A stretch of DNA of 64,000 nucleotides from SG8-41 sp036397875 (GCA_036397875.1 DASWIC010000296.1:1-64000); one strand, 5' to 3'; positions 53,801 through 62,445 are shown, counted from the stretch's first letter. Notes: generated by a model from the sequence alone, not told the origin. Made by a program: numbers and translations.

Positions 53801-53831
53801 AGTAGGGGTGCACGAGGGGAGTATCCCCTCG
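53801..53831 (+). repeat. 31-base hairpin repeat, copy 2
   Basis: Exact copy of 53744-53774 at a 57-base offset, with the palindrome at 53813-53831. It ends seven bases before the stop of the Ser/Thr kinase gene on the other strand, so the pair occupies the gap between two convergent genes and may act as a two-way terminator or REP-like element. Confidence 0.85.
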
Positions 53832-53838
53832 TTAATTC

Positions 53839-55764
53839 CTAGAACCAGCTCTTCAGCGACTTCACCCGCGCGAGTATCCCCTGGCTGACGCCGGCGAGGC
53901 TCGCCGTCGCGACCTGGTACTGGCGGGTGAGATGCGGGTTTTGCTTGAGCGATTGATAGCGGATGAGCGCCGCCTGGGCATGCTGACGCAGGAGCTCGGG
54001 ATTCACCGGCTTGTTGATGAAACGGAAGATCTGCGCCTGATTGATGAGCTCGATCACCAGCTCCGAGTCGGAAGCCTCGGTCAGCACGATGGCGAGAATC
54101 TCCGGGCGCTCCCGCTTGAGCAGCTTGAATGCCGCGAGGATGTCCTCGCCCCGGCTCGCGACGTCGGCGACGATCAGCGCGATCTCGTGCGTCTCGAGCT
54201 GGTTCAGGCCCTCGTCGAGGCTCCGCGCGTGGTAGACCGGACAGGCGCCGCCGACCAGCCGCGTAACCCCCCGCAGCGTCTCGTCGCCCGCCTCAATCAC
54301 CAGTAGGCCCGCATCCATCCGGTCGGGCACGATCGGGGGTGACGCGGACGTTGCCGCGAGATCGAACGCAATCGCGGCCGCCTCGGCGACGATTTTCTGG
54401 ATCTCCTGGTTATCCCATGGCTTGGAGATGAAACGGAATACCTCACCGTCGTTGATCGAGCCGACGATCGCCGCGAGGTCCGAGTAGCCGGTCAGCAGCA
54501 TGCGCACCGTATTCGGCGCCAGGCCCTTCACCCGGCGCAGCAGCTCCACCCCTGTCATTTGCGGCATGCGCTGGTCGCTCACGACCACGTGCGGCTGGAA
54601 CTTGCGCACGAACTCGAGCGCCTCCGCGCCGTTGGTCGCCGTGAATACGTGGTAGCCCGACCGGAAGATGGATCGCAGCGCGTTCACGATCCGTTCCTCG
54701 TCGTCCACGAACAGAATGCGGGCCCGTCCGCCCCCCGGAGGCTCGGTGGGGCTCTCCGCTGCCGCGGGCGCGGCGGCGGCAGCAGCCCTGGCGGGGGGCT
54801 CCCTGGCGGGGGGCTGGGTCGGCGCATCGGTCCGGGCCTGCTGCAGGCCGGCCAGCAAGCGCGCAGCCTGCACCAGCTTGGGGTCGATGCGCTGCGTCGG
54901 AACGTCGGTGGCGGCGGCCGGCTCGCGCCGCGCCTGCCGCAGGCTCGCCTCGACTCCCTGGTGGAATGCGTCGGAGAATTCCTTCCCGGTCTGGAACCGG
55001 TCCTCGCGCTTCTTGGCGAGCGCCTTGAGCACCGCCCAGTCGAGCTGAACCGAGATCTTGGGGTTGAAGTCCGAGGGGTTCGCCGGCCGCTCGCTCAGCA
55101 CCTGGCGCATCACCTCGGCGTTGTTGCCGGTGAACGGGCGGCGGGCGGCGAGCAGCTCGTAGGCGATGACCCCCACCGAGTAGATGTCGCCGCGCGCGTC
55201 GATGTCGGTGCCGAGAAACTGCTCGGGAGACATATAGCCCGGCGAGCCCATGATCTCGCCCAACTGGGTCAGCGTGGAGGAATCGATACGCGCGATGCCG
55301 AAATCGGTGAGCTTCAGCCGCCCGTCGTCGTTGATCAGGATGTTGGACGGCTTGATGTCGCGGTGAATCACGCCCTGCGCGTGCGCATAGCCGAGCCCGT
55401 CGAGCAGCTGGCGAATCAACTCGCCGATCTCCTTCAGCCCGAAGCGCACTTCGTTCTGGAGGTGTTGAAACAGCGACTTGCCGTTCACCAGCTCCATCAC
55501 GATATAGGCGAGTTCCTCATCCTCGCCGTAATCGTAGATCGCCGCGATGCGCGGGTGCGTCAACCGGCCGACGGCGCGCGCCTCGTGGCGGAAGCGCGTC
55601 AGCACGTACTGGAGGTCCGCGGGGTCGAGCGCCGATTTGGTGATGGTCTTGATCGCGACCGTGCGCTGGATCGCGGGGTCGAACGCGCGGTAGACGATGC
55701 CCATTCCGCCTTGGCCGAGCACGTCCTGAACCTGGTACTTGCCGATGGTGGCGTGGGTATTCAT
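53839..55764 (-). CDS. Ser/Thr protein kinase fused to two response-regulator receiver domains
   Basis: A 641-residue hybrid signalling protein from ATG 55764. Residues 1-275 form a Hanks-type kinase: GQGGMGIV glycine loop at 17-24, Lys39, catalytic HRDIKPSN at 134-141, DFG at 154-156 and SPE at 179-181. A Pro/Ala-rich linker (about 280-345) leads to a complete receiver domain with acidic pair Asp354-Asp355, phosphoacceptor Asp397, Thr425 and Lys448. A second receiver (about 485-600) keeps Asp534 and Lys585 but lacks the acidic pair. There is no membrane segment and no DNA-binding domain. It starts 28 bases after a histidine kinase gene, which could phosphorylate the receivers (inference). 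Confidence 0.9.
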   Translation of the reverse strand: MNTHATIGKYQVQDVLGQGGMGIVYRAFDPAIQRTVAIKTITKSALDPADLQYVLTRFRHEARAVGRLTHPRIAAIYDYGEDEELAYIVMELVNGKSLFQHLQNEVRFGLKEIGELIRQLLDGLGYAHAQGVIHRDIKPSNILINDDGRLKLTDFGIARIDSSTLTQLGEIMGSPGYMSPEQFLGTDIDARGDIYSVGVIAYELLAARRPFTGNNAEVMRQVLSERPANPSDFNPKISVQLDWAVLKALAKKREDRFQTGKEFSDAFHQGVEASLRQARREPAAATDVPTQRIDPKLVQAARLLAGLQQARTDAPTQPPAREPPARAAAAAAPAAAESPTEPPGGGRARILFVDDEERIVNALRSIFRSGYHVFTATNGAEALEFVRKFQPHVVVSDQRMPQMTGVELLRRVKGLAPNTVRMLLTGYSDLAAIVGSINDGEVFRFISKPWDNQEIQKIVAEAAAIAFDLAATSASPPIVPDRMDAGLLVIEAGDETLRGVTRLVGGACPVYHARSLDEGLNQLETHEIALIVADVASRGEDILAAFKLLKRERPEILAIVLTEASDSELVIELINQAQIFRFINKPVNPELLRQHAQAALIRYQSLKQNPHLTRQYQVATASLAGVSQGILARVKSLKSWF

Positions 55765-55792
55765 GATTCCGGGCCGGGTGCTCGAACGGCCC

Positions 55793-57649
55793 TCATGGCA
55801 CCGCGGGCGCCGGTGCCGGCGGTTGCAACGGTAGCACCACGGTGAACCGGGTGCCAACCCCCACGGTGGAATCGACGCTGATCCTGCCGCCGTGCTGCTC
55901 GACGATCTTGTAGACGATCGACAGCCCGAGTCCCGTGCCCTTGCCCACTTCCTTGGTGGTGAAGAAGGGGTCGAAGATCTTGGGCAGGACCTCGGGCGGG
56001 ATGCCCTTGCCGTTATCCGCCACCTCCACCGCCACGTGCGCGGCGCCCTCGCGGCGCGTGGTGATCCGGATCTCGCCCGGCGCCGGCCCCATCGCCTGGG
56101 CCGCGTTGGTGACGAGGTTCAGGAATACCTGGTTGACCTGGGAGGGCGAGCAGGTGATGGGCGGGATGTCGCCGTAATGCTTTTTCACCACGTGATGCTT
56201 GAGCTCGTGACGCGCGATCGCGAGCGTGCTGTCGAGACCCTCGTTCAGGTTGAAGCTCGCCACCTTGCTGCGGTCCAGGCGCGAGAAGTTCTTGAGATTC
56301 CCCACGATCTCCGATATCTGCCCGATGCCATGGAGCCCGTCCCGCGCCAGGGCGTCCACCTCGTCGAGCGCATGCTGGGCGCGCAGCTGCGCGATCAGCC
56401 GCTCGGTCAGGCCGAACTGCTCGGCCAGATCCTGGGGATTGGCCGCGCCGGCGCGCAGCAGCTCGAGCAGCTTCTCGGTCTCGACCGCGAGGCGCGTGAG
56501 ATCCTGCAGCATTCCGCTTACCGAGCCCAGGCTGTTCTTGACGTAGGCAAGCGGCGTGTTGATCTCGTGCACCACGCCGGCCACCATCTGGCCGAGCGAG
56601 GACATTTTCTCGGACTGGATCAGTTGCGCTTCCGACTCCTTGAGTTGCTTGAGCGCCTCGGTGAGCTCCCGGGTGCGCTCGATGACGCGTTGTTCCAGCT
56701 CCTCGTTCGCGGCGTTGAGCAGCCGGTAGCTGGCGATCAGGCGCAGGGCCAGGTAGCCGATGAGTATCAGCAGCGCGCCCGAGTAGGCGACGAGATAGGA
56801 GCGGTAGAACGCCTGCTCGTGGAGCGCGGCCTCCAGCTCGCGCGAATATGCGGCGGTCAAGCTGTCGACGCGCGGTCCGGCGGTCATGAAACCGAGCCGG
56901 GTGAACAACGCCTGCTCTGCCGGCTTCGCCTCGAGCAGTTGCCGCACGCGCTCATCGAGGCGGCTCAAGCCGGCGCGCAGCGCCGGCGGCAGTCGCGGTC
57001 CCGCCTTCCGCAGGTCCCCGAGGATCATCTCGACGAGCTTGCGCCGCTCCTCGCTCGGGCTGAAGTAATAGCGCTGGGCTTCGGCGATCAACTGGGTCGC
57101 GGCGCTCTCCGCCGCCACCAGGCGCTCGCGTTCGCGGAAGTCCCGCCACGAGCCGCGAACCAGGCCCGCGATCTCCACGTCGGACGCCGCCACCCGCGCA
57201 AGCGCCTCGCGGGTGGCGGCATTCGCAATCCTGAACTGGTCCAGCATCCTGGCTTTCGCGGAAAACGCAGCGCCGAGGTCGGGCAGGCCGCGCGCCAGCA
57301 CCGCGCTGCCAAGCTCGGCGCTGGCTGCGGCGAGGTCGCGCTGGATACGCGCCACGGCCGCGGCGCGGTCCGAGAGGGGTGCCTGGGGCGGGACGAGCTC
57401 CGTGTGGACCCGCAGGATGTCCACGTCCCAGCGGGAGTCGATCTCCTTCAACTCGCGCAGCGCCGCCAGTACTTCATTGTGCCGCTTGAAATCCGCCCCC
57501 TCGGTCTTGTAGTAGAGATAGCCGAGTATCGCCGCGAGGACGACCGTCACGGCGGCGAGCAGCAGCCGGCGGCCGTATTTCGCCGTCCGAGTAGCCGCGA
57601 GCGGCCGCAGGGGAGCGGTCAACTCCGGCATTGCCCGCTCATTCGCCAA
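55793..57649 (-). CDS. Membrane sensor histidine kinase with all-helical periplasmic domain
   Basis: A 618-residue sensor kinase. Transmembrane helices at about 28-47 and 286-306 bracket a periplasmic domain of about 235 residues that looks entirely helical. A coiled coil (312-350) without a HAMP domain leads to the dimerisation helix with His361 in HEINTPLAYVKNSL, then the ATPase with the N-box NLVTNAAQAM (511-520), DNGKGI (545-550), FDPFFTTK and GTGLGLSI (571-578). The first ATG, 57649, overlaps the livF stop by 11 bases; Met7 at 57631 is an alternative. The helical sensor may be of the DAHL type (uncertain). A receiver-bearing kinase follows. Confidence 0.9.
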   Translation of the reverse strand: MANERAMPELTAPLRPLAATRTAKYGRRLLLAAVTVVLAAILGYLYYKTEGADFKRHNEVLAALRELKEIDSRWDVDILRVHTELVPPQAPLSDRAAAVARIQRDLAAASAELGSAVLARGLPDLGAAFSAKARMLDQFRIANAATREALARVAASDVEIAGLVRGSWRDFRERERLVAAESAATQLIAEAQRYYFSPSEERRKLVEMILGDLRKAGPRLPPALRAGLSRLDERVRQLLEAKPAEQALFTRLGFMTAGPRVDSLTAAYSRELEAALHEQAFYRSYLVAYSGALLILIGYLALRLIASYRLLNAANEELEQRVIERTRELTEALKQLKESEAQLIQSEKMSSLGQMVAGVVHEINTPLAYVKNSLGSVSGMLQDLTRLAVETEKLLELLRAGAANPQDLAEQFGLTERLIAQLRAQHALDEVDALARDGLHGIGQISEIVGNLKNFSRLDRSKVASFNLNEGLDSTLAIARHELKHHVVKKHYGDIPPITCSPSQVNQVFLNLVTNAAQAMGPAPGEIRITTRREGAAHVAVEVADNGKGIPPEVLPKIFDPFFTTKEVGKGTGLGLSIVYKIVEQHGGRISVDSTVGVGTRFTVVLPLQPPAPAPAVP

Positions 57650-58343
57650 GGTAGGCCTGGCGCACCCGGGGGTTGGTGAGCAGCCGCGATGCGTCGTCGG
57701 CGAGCGCGATCAGCCCGCTCTCCATCACGTAGCCGCGGTGGCAGGTCTCGAGCGCGAGCTTCGCGTTCTGCTCGACCAGCAGGAGCGTTACGCCCTCCGC
57801 CGTGATGGTGCGTATCGTCTCGTATATCGTTTGCACAACCAGTGGCGCAAGCCCCATGCTGGGTTCGTCGAGGAGCAACATGCGCGGCCGGCCCATCAAC
57901 GCGCGCCCGATCGCCAGCATCTGTTGCTCGCCGCCGGACAGCGTTCCGCCGGGCTGGCGGCGGCGTTCGGCGAGTCGTGGCAGCATTCCGTAGACGCGGT
58001 CGAAATCGGCGAAGATGCCCGCCCGGTCGCGGCGGCTGTAAGCACCCATCGCCAGGTTCTCCTCGACCGTGAGCCGCCCGAACACACCGCGCCCCTCGGG
58101 CACCAGCGCCAACCCTTGCCGGACGAGCTCGAATGCCGGACGCGCCGTGATGTCGATCCCATTATAGTGGATGCGGCCCGCGGCCGGTCTCAGCAGCCCG
58201 GCGAGCGCCTTCAAGGTTGTGGTCTTGCCGGCGCCGTTGGCCCCGATCAGCGTGACGAGCTCGCCGTCAGCGACCTGCAGGTCGATGCCCTTCACGGCGT
58301 TGATGCCGCCGTACGAAACCCTGAGTCCGGTTACCTCAAGCAA
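57639..58343 (-). CDS. livF: Branched-chain amino-acid ABC transporter ATPase LivF
   Basis: One of two ATPases of a LivFGHMK-type importer. The 234 residues show Walker A GANGAGKTTTLKAL near 34-47, the ABC signature LSGGEQQMLAIGRALMGRP and Walker B MLLLDEPSMGLAP. Starts inside the end of livG (eight-base overlap), and its end overlaps the histidine kinase gene. The substrate could be branched-chain amino acids, other hydrophobic amino acids, amides or urea; ATPase sequence does not discriminate. Confidence 0.94.
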   Translation of the reverse strand: MLEVTGLRVSYGGINAVKGIDLQVADGELVTLIGANGAGKTTTLKALAGLLRPAAGRIHYNGIDITARPAFELVRQGLALVPEGRGVFGRLTVEENLAMGAYSRRDRAGIFADFDRVYGMLPRLAERRRQPGGTLSGGEQQMLAIGRALMGRPRMLLLDEPSMGLAPLVVQTIYETIRTITAEGVTLLLVEQNAKLALETCHRGYVMESGLIALADDASRLLTNPRVRQAYLGE

Positions 58344-59121
58344 TCTCCCCTCCCAGGTAGGCCTCGATCACCGCCGGGTCGCGCTGCACGGCGGGGGGCG
58401 CGCCTTCCGCGATTTTTCTGCCGTAATCGAGCACGGCCACGCGATCGCACAGTCCCATCACGAGCCTGACGTCGTGCTCGATCAGGAGCAGGGTGACGCC
58501 GCTCGCGCGGATGCGCTCGAGCAGCCGCGCGAGCTCCGCGCGCTCGGTTGCGTTCATGCCGGCGGCGGGCTCATCGAGCGCAAGCAGCTTCGGATCCGTC
58601 GCCAGGGCGCGCGCGATCTCGAGGCGGCGCTGGTCGCCGTAGGCGAGGCCGTAGGCGGGTTGCGCGGCGCGCGCCGCGATGCCGACGTAATCGAGCAGCT
58701 CAAGGGCGCGGTGAGTGATCTCGCGCTCCTCGGTGCGCGTTGCCGCGCCGCGCAACACGGCGCCCGGCACGCCGGCGCGGGTGCGCACGTGGCGCCCGAC
58801 CATCACGTTCTCGAGCGCGCTCATGTTGGCGAAGAGCCGGATGTTCTGGAAAGTCCGGGCAATGCCGCGCGCCGCGATGCGATACGGCTTCAATCCGGTC
58901 AACGGCTCGCCCTCGAAGACGCACTCGCCAGCGTCCGGCGCATGGAGGCCGGTCAGCACGTTGAAGAGCGTCGTCTTGCCGGCGCCGTTGGGGCCGATCA
59001 GCCCGAAGATTTCGCCGCGCGCGACCGTGAGCGAGACTTCGGCGAGCGCCGAGAGCCCCCCGAATCGCTTGCTGATGGCGCGCGCCTCGAGCAGCGCGGC
59101 GCGCACCGTGGACGCGCTCAC
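58336..59121 (-). CDS. livG: Branched-chain amino-acid ABC transporter ATPase LivG
   Basis: Second ATPase of the importer. It is 261 residues from GTG 59121, which overlaps the livM stop as GTGA; the very long frame reaching 60171 is antisense-free but lies inside livM and is not used. Walker A is GPNGAGKTTLFNVLTG, the signature region is LAYGDQRRLEIARALATDPKLLALDEPAAGMN, and the switch His is in LLIEHDVRLVMGL. The AGMN motif after Walker B is typical of LivG. Confidence 0.94.
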   Translation of the reverse strand: MSASTVRAALLEARAISKRFGGLSALAEVSLTVARGEIFGLIGPNGAGKTTLFNVLTGLHAPDAGECVFEGEPLTGLKPYRIAARGIARTFQNIRLFANMSALENVMVGRHVRTRAGVPGAVLRGAATRTEEREITHRALELLDYVGIAARAAQPAYGLAYGDQRRLEIARALATDPKLLALDEPAAGMNATERAELARLLERIRASGVTLLLIEHDVRLVMGLCDRVAVLDYGRKIAEGAPPAVQRDPAVIEAYLGGEIA

Positions 59122-60194
59122 GCGCGACCCTCGGTAGCGCCGCTGGCGCCGGTGAGCTCGCGGCGGCGCGTGCTCGACGGCCACAGGCCGGCGGGCCGAA
59201 ACTGCATCATCAGCACCAGCGCCAGCCCGAACAGCAGCATGCGCAGGTCGGAGGGGTCGACGTAGACCTCGCCCAGCCAATCCTCCTGCAGTGGGCCGGC
59301 GTAGCGCAGTGCCTCGGGCAGCGCGGTGAGCAGCGCGGCCCCGAGCACGACGCCGCCGACGTTGCCCATGCCGCCCAGCACCACCATGCACAGCACCATG
59401 ATGGAATCCAGCAACGTGAAGCTCTCCGGGCTGACGAAGCCCTGGAACGAGGCGAACAGCCCCCCGGCCACGCCGCCGAAGGTCGCCCCCATGGCGAAGG
59501 CGAGCAGCTTCAGGTCGCGGGTATTGATGCCCATCGCCGCGGCCGCGACTTCGTCCTCGCGGATCGCGATCCAGGCGCGGCCGATCCGCGAGTCCTCCAG
59601 CCGCAGCGAGACGAATATCGCGGCGAGCGCGCAGGCGAGGAACACGAAATAATAGCCGTGGACCGGCGCGATCGTGAGCCCGGCCACCGAGTAGGTCTTG
59701 TTGAGTGCGATCCCGCCCACGGCGAGCGGGTCGATCAGCGTGATTCCCTGCGGGCCGTTGGTGATGTTGACCGGGCGGTTGAGGTTGTTGAGCAGGATGC
59801 GGATGATCTCGCCGAAGCCGAGGGTCACGATCGCCAGGTAGTCCCCGCGCAGGCGCAGCGTGGGCGCGCCGAGCAGCACGCCGAACACCGCCGTGACCAA
59901 CGCGCCCAGCGGCAGCAGCAGGACGAACGACCAGTGGATGTCGAACTGGGGCGACGCCAGCAGCGCGTAGCAGTAGGCGCCGACCGCGAAGAAGGCGATG
60001 TAACCGAGATCGAGCAGGCCCGCAAAGCCGACCACGATGTTGAGTCCCAGGGCGAGCAGGATGAAGAGCAGCGCGACGTCGACGATCCGCACCCAGGCCC
60101 GCCCCAGCACGGCATCGATCGCAAACGGCGCCGCGAGGAGGAGCGCCGCCGCAAGCAGCCAGATCGCCCACCTGAGGCGCGGGGAGGTCACCAT
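59118..60194 (-). CDS. livM: Branched-chain amino-acid ABC transporter permease LivM
   Basis: Inner-membrane permease of about 358 residues with eight to ten hydrophobic segments, including the conserved FAGLLDLGYIAFFAVGAYCYALL and LAFAMGATFGGVAGGLFASFQGFVSPESFTL. ATG 60194 has an AGGG eight bases before it; an in-frame GTG at 60218 overlapping the livH stop would add eight residues. Confidence 0.93.
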   Translation of the reverse strand: MVTSPRLRWAIWLLAAALLLAAPFAIDAVLGRAWVRIVDVALLFILLALGLNIVVGFAGLLDLGYIAFFAVGAYCYALLASPQFDIHWSFVLLLPLGALVTAVFGVLLGAPTLRLRGDYLAIVTLGFGEIIRILLNNLNRPVNITNGPQGITLIDPLAVGGIALNKTYSVAGLTIAPVHGYYFVFLACALAAIFVSLRLEDSRIGRAWIAIREDEVAAAAMGINTRDLKLLAFAMGATFGGVAGGLFASFQGFVSPESFTLLDSIMVLCMVVLGGMGNVGGVVLGAALLTALPEALRYAGPLQEDWLGEVYVDPSDLRMLLFGLALVLMMQFRPAGLWPSSTRRRELTGASGATEGRA

Positions 60195-60210
60195 GCGCCG
60201 GCCCTGAGGG

Positions 60211-61134
60211 TCATGCACGGTCGCCCGTGTGCTGGCCCAATATGCCGGTGGGCCTGAACACCAGCACGAGGATCAGCACGAGGAAGGCGAAGATGTCGCG
60301 GTAGTTGCTGCCGAGCACTCCGCCGGTGAGATCGCCGATGTAGCCCGAGGCGAGGCTCTCGATCACGCCCAGCAGCAGCCCCCCCAGCATGGCGCCGGCG
60401 ACGTTGCCGATGCCGCCGAGCACCGCGGCGGTAAAGGCCTTCAGCCCGAGCATGAATCCCATGAAATAGTGGCCGATGCCGTAGTAGAGCACGATCATGA
60501 CCCCCGCGATCGCGCCGACCGCCGATCCGAGCAGGAAGGTGAAGGCGATGACACGATCGATGTTGACGCCCATCAGCCCGGCGATCTCGGCGTTTTGCGC
60601 GGTCGCGCGCATCGCGCGGCCCAATCGGCTTGCCTTGATAAACCAGAGCAGGCCCGCCATCACCGCGCACGCGAGCACGAAGATGAAGGCCTGGAGCTCG
60701 GTGAATTGCGCGCCCCCCAAGGCCACCGTGCCGGGCTTGACGAGTTCGGGCATGGAGAGGTACTGCTTGCCCCAGACGAGCGCTGCGGAGTACTGCAGCA
60801 GGATCGAGACGCCGATCGCCGTGATCAGCGGCGCAAGCCGTGGCGCGCGCCGCAGCGGGCGGTAGGCGGCGCGTTCGATGGTGACACCGAGCGTGACGCA
60901 GACCAGCGTCGCCGTCAGCGCCGCGACGAGCAGCACCGCCGGGCCGGGGAGGACGCTCCCGGCGAGCGCCTGCGCGACCGAGAGCGCGACCAGCGCGCCG
61001 ATCATGACAATGTCGCCGTGCGCGAAGTTGATGAGGCCGAGTATGCCGTAGACCATGGTGTAGCCGAGCGCGACCAGCGCGTAGATGCTGCCCAGCACCA
61101 GGCCGTTCACGATCTGCTGGAGAAAGATGTCCAT
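60211..61134 (-). CDS. livH: Branched-chain amino-acid ABC transporter permease LivH
   Basis: Inner-membrane permease of 307 residues. It shows LVLGSIYALVALGYTMVYGILGLINFAHGDIVMIGA at the N-terminus, a LivH hallmark, and about eight membrane helices. Pairs with LivM. It begins 90 bases after the binding-protein gene, with an attenuator-like hairpin in between. Confidence 0.94.
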   Translation of the reverse strand: MDIFLQQIVNGLVLGSIYALVALGYTMVYGILGLINFAHGDIVMIGALVALSVAQALAGSVLPGPAVLLVAALTATLVCVTLGVTIERAAYRPLRRAPRLAPLITAIGVSILLQYSAALVWGKQYLSMPELVKPGTVALGGAQFTELQAFIFVLACAVMAGLLWFIKASRLGRAMRATAQNAEIAGLMGVNIDRVIAFTFLLGSAVGAIAGVMIVLYYGIGHYFMGFMLGLKAFTAAVLGGIGNVAGAMLGGLLLGVIESLASGYIGDLTGGVLGSNYRDIFAFLVLILVLVFRPTGILGQHTGDRA

Positions 61135-61151
61135 AGTCGGGCGAGTCAGCG

Positions 61152-61178
61152 CGAAAACGGCACCGCGAGGGTGCCGTT
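61152..61178 (-). terminator. Attenuator-like hairpin between livK and livH
   Basis: On the minus strand a perfect 9-base stem (AACGGCACC / GGTGCCGTT) with a five-base loop is followed by four T in all. It probably stops a fraction of transcripts after the binding-protein gene, so that binding protein is made in excess over the membrane parts (inference). Confidence 0.6.
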
Positions 61179-61224
61179 CTTTGCCTTCCCGTGAATCACG
61201 CGGGCCGCCGGATCCCGGGGCGCG

Positions 61225-62403
61225 TTACGTCGACTTTTTCATCGGGGGCCGCGTGGGCTTCTCCGCGCCGGGAATCACGGTCTCGAGCGGCTCCCACTTG
61301 CCGCCCTTCACGACGTAGATGGTAATGGGGCCGTCTTTCAAGTCGCCCTTCTCGTCGAAGGCGATCGGCCCGATCACGCCCTGGTAGCGGGTCTTGCCGA
61401 GCTCCGGCAGGAACTTCGCGGGTTCGGTCGATCCGGCGCGCTTCATGGCGTCGACGAACACCATCACCGCGTCGTAGCCCATCGGAGCGAACAACTCGAC
61501 TTCGGCCTTGAACTTGGCCCGGTACTTGGCCATGAACGCGTTGCCGCCGGGCATCTGCTCCTTGGGCAGGCCCGGAATCGAGGCCATGACGCCCTCCGCG
61601 GCGGCCCCGGCGAGCTTGATGAAATTGGGCGTCTGCATGCCATCCCCGCCGATGAAGCGGGCCTGGATACCGAGTTCGGCCAACTGCTTCACCATCGGCC
61701 CGGCCTGCGGGTCGATGCCGCCGAACATGACGAGATCGGGCCGGCGTCCCTTGATCTTGGTGAGGATCGCCATGAAATCGGTGTCCTTGTCGGTGGTGTG
61801 CTCGCGCGCGACGATGCGCGCGCCGCGCGCCTTGACGGTGGCCGAGAACGCGTCGGCGAGGCCTTGGCCGTAGGCCGTGCTGTCGTCAACCACCGCGATG
61901 CTCTTCGCCTTGAGCTTCTCGATCGCGAACCGGCCGAGCGTCGGCCCCTGCTGGTCGTCGTGCGCGACGACCCGGAACGTGGTCTTGAAGCCCTGTTGCG
62001 TGTACTTGGGATTGGTCGAGGACGGGGAGATCTGGGGGATGCCGGCGTCGGAGTAAATCCGCGAGGCCGGGATCGAGGCGCCCGAGTTGAAGTGGCCGAC
62101 GACCGCCACCACCTTCGCGTCGGCCAGTTTCTGCGCGACAGTGGTGGCCTTGGTCGGGTTCGCCTCATCGTCCTCGGCAATGAGCCGGAACGTCACTTTC
62201 CTGCCGCCGATTTCCGTGCCAACGGCATTGAGGTCTTCGATCGCGAGCTGCACGCCGTTGCGGATGTCGATGCCGATGTGCGCCTGCGACCCCGTCAGCG
62301 GCGACGCGGAGCCGATCTTGACCGCGGAATCGTCTCGGGCGCAGCTCGCGGCGAGGGCGGCGGCCAGGACCAAAGCGATGCTTCGAAACGGCCTCGGATT
62401 CAT
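61225..62403 (-). CDS. livK: Branched-chain amino-acid-type ABC transporter substrate-binding lipoprotein
   Basis: Periplasmic receptor of the importer, type I fold, 392 residues from ATG 62403; the frame open to 62553 adds residues that are not signal-like. The signal peptide ends in a lipobox-like AASC (Cys21), so it is probably membrane-tethered, unlike E. coli LivK. Family features are KIGSASPLTGSQAHIGIDIRNG, VVAVVGHFNSG and SPSSTNPKYTQQG. Ligand not determined. Confidence 0.92.
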   Translation of the reverse strand: MNPRPFRSIALVLAAALAASCARDDSAVKIGSASPLTGSQAHIGIDIRNGVQLAIEDLNAVGTEIGGRKVTFRLIAEDDEANPTKATTVAQKLADAKVVAVVGHFNSGASIPASRIYSDAGIPQISPSSTNPKYTQQGFKTTFRVVAHDDQQGPTLGRFAIEKLKAKSIAVVDDSTAYGQGLADAFSATVKARGARIVAREHTTDKDTDFMAILTKIKGRRPDLVMFGGIDPQAGPMVKQLAELGIQARFIGGDGMQTPNFIKLAGAAAEGVMASIPGLPKEQMPGGNAFMAKYRAKFKAEVELFAPMGYDAVMVFVDAMKRAGSTEPAKFLPELGKTRYQGVIGPIAFDEKGDLKDGPITIYVVKGGKWEPLETVIPGAEKPTRPPMKKST

Positions 62404-62445
62404 GCGGGTACCTAGCGGTAAATGGTTGTTGCTACTAGGGAAATT

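Noticed and set aside
53744..53831. CRISPR array
   Set aside because: Only two repeat units, with the palindrome filling most of the unit, a single spacer of 26 bases and no cas genes.
53839..57649. Anti-phage defence kinase pair
   Set aside because: Ser/Thr kinases occur in defence systems, but here the partners are a membrane histidine kinase and a transporter, with no nuclease, toxin or mobile context.
59122..60171. 350-residue N-terminal extension of the livG frame
   Set aside because: It is the livM gene read in another frame; the Arg/Pro/Ala-rich translation lacks membrane segments and stops matching any family until livG begins.
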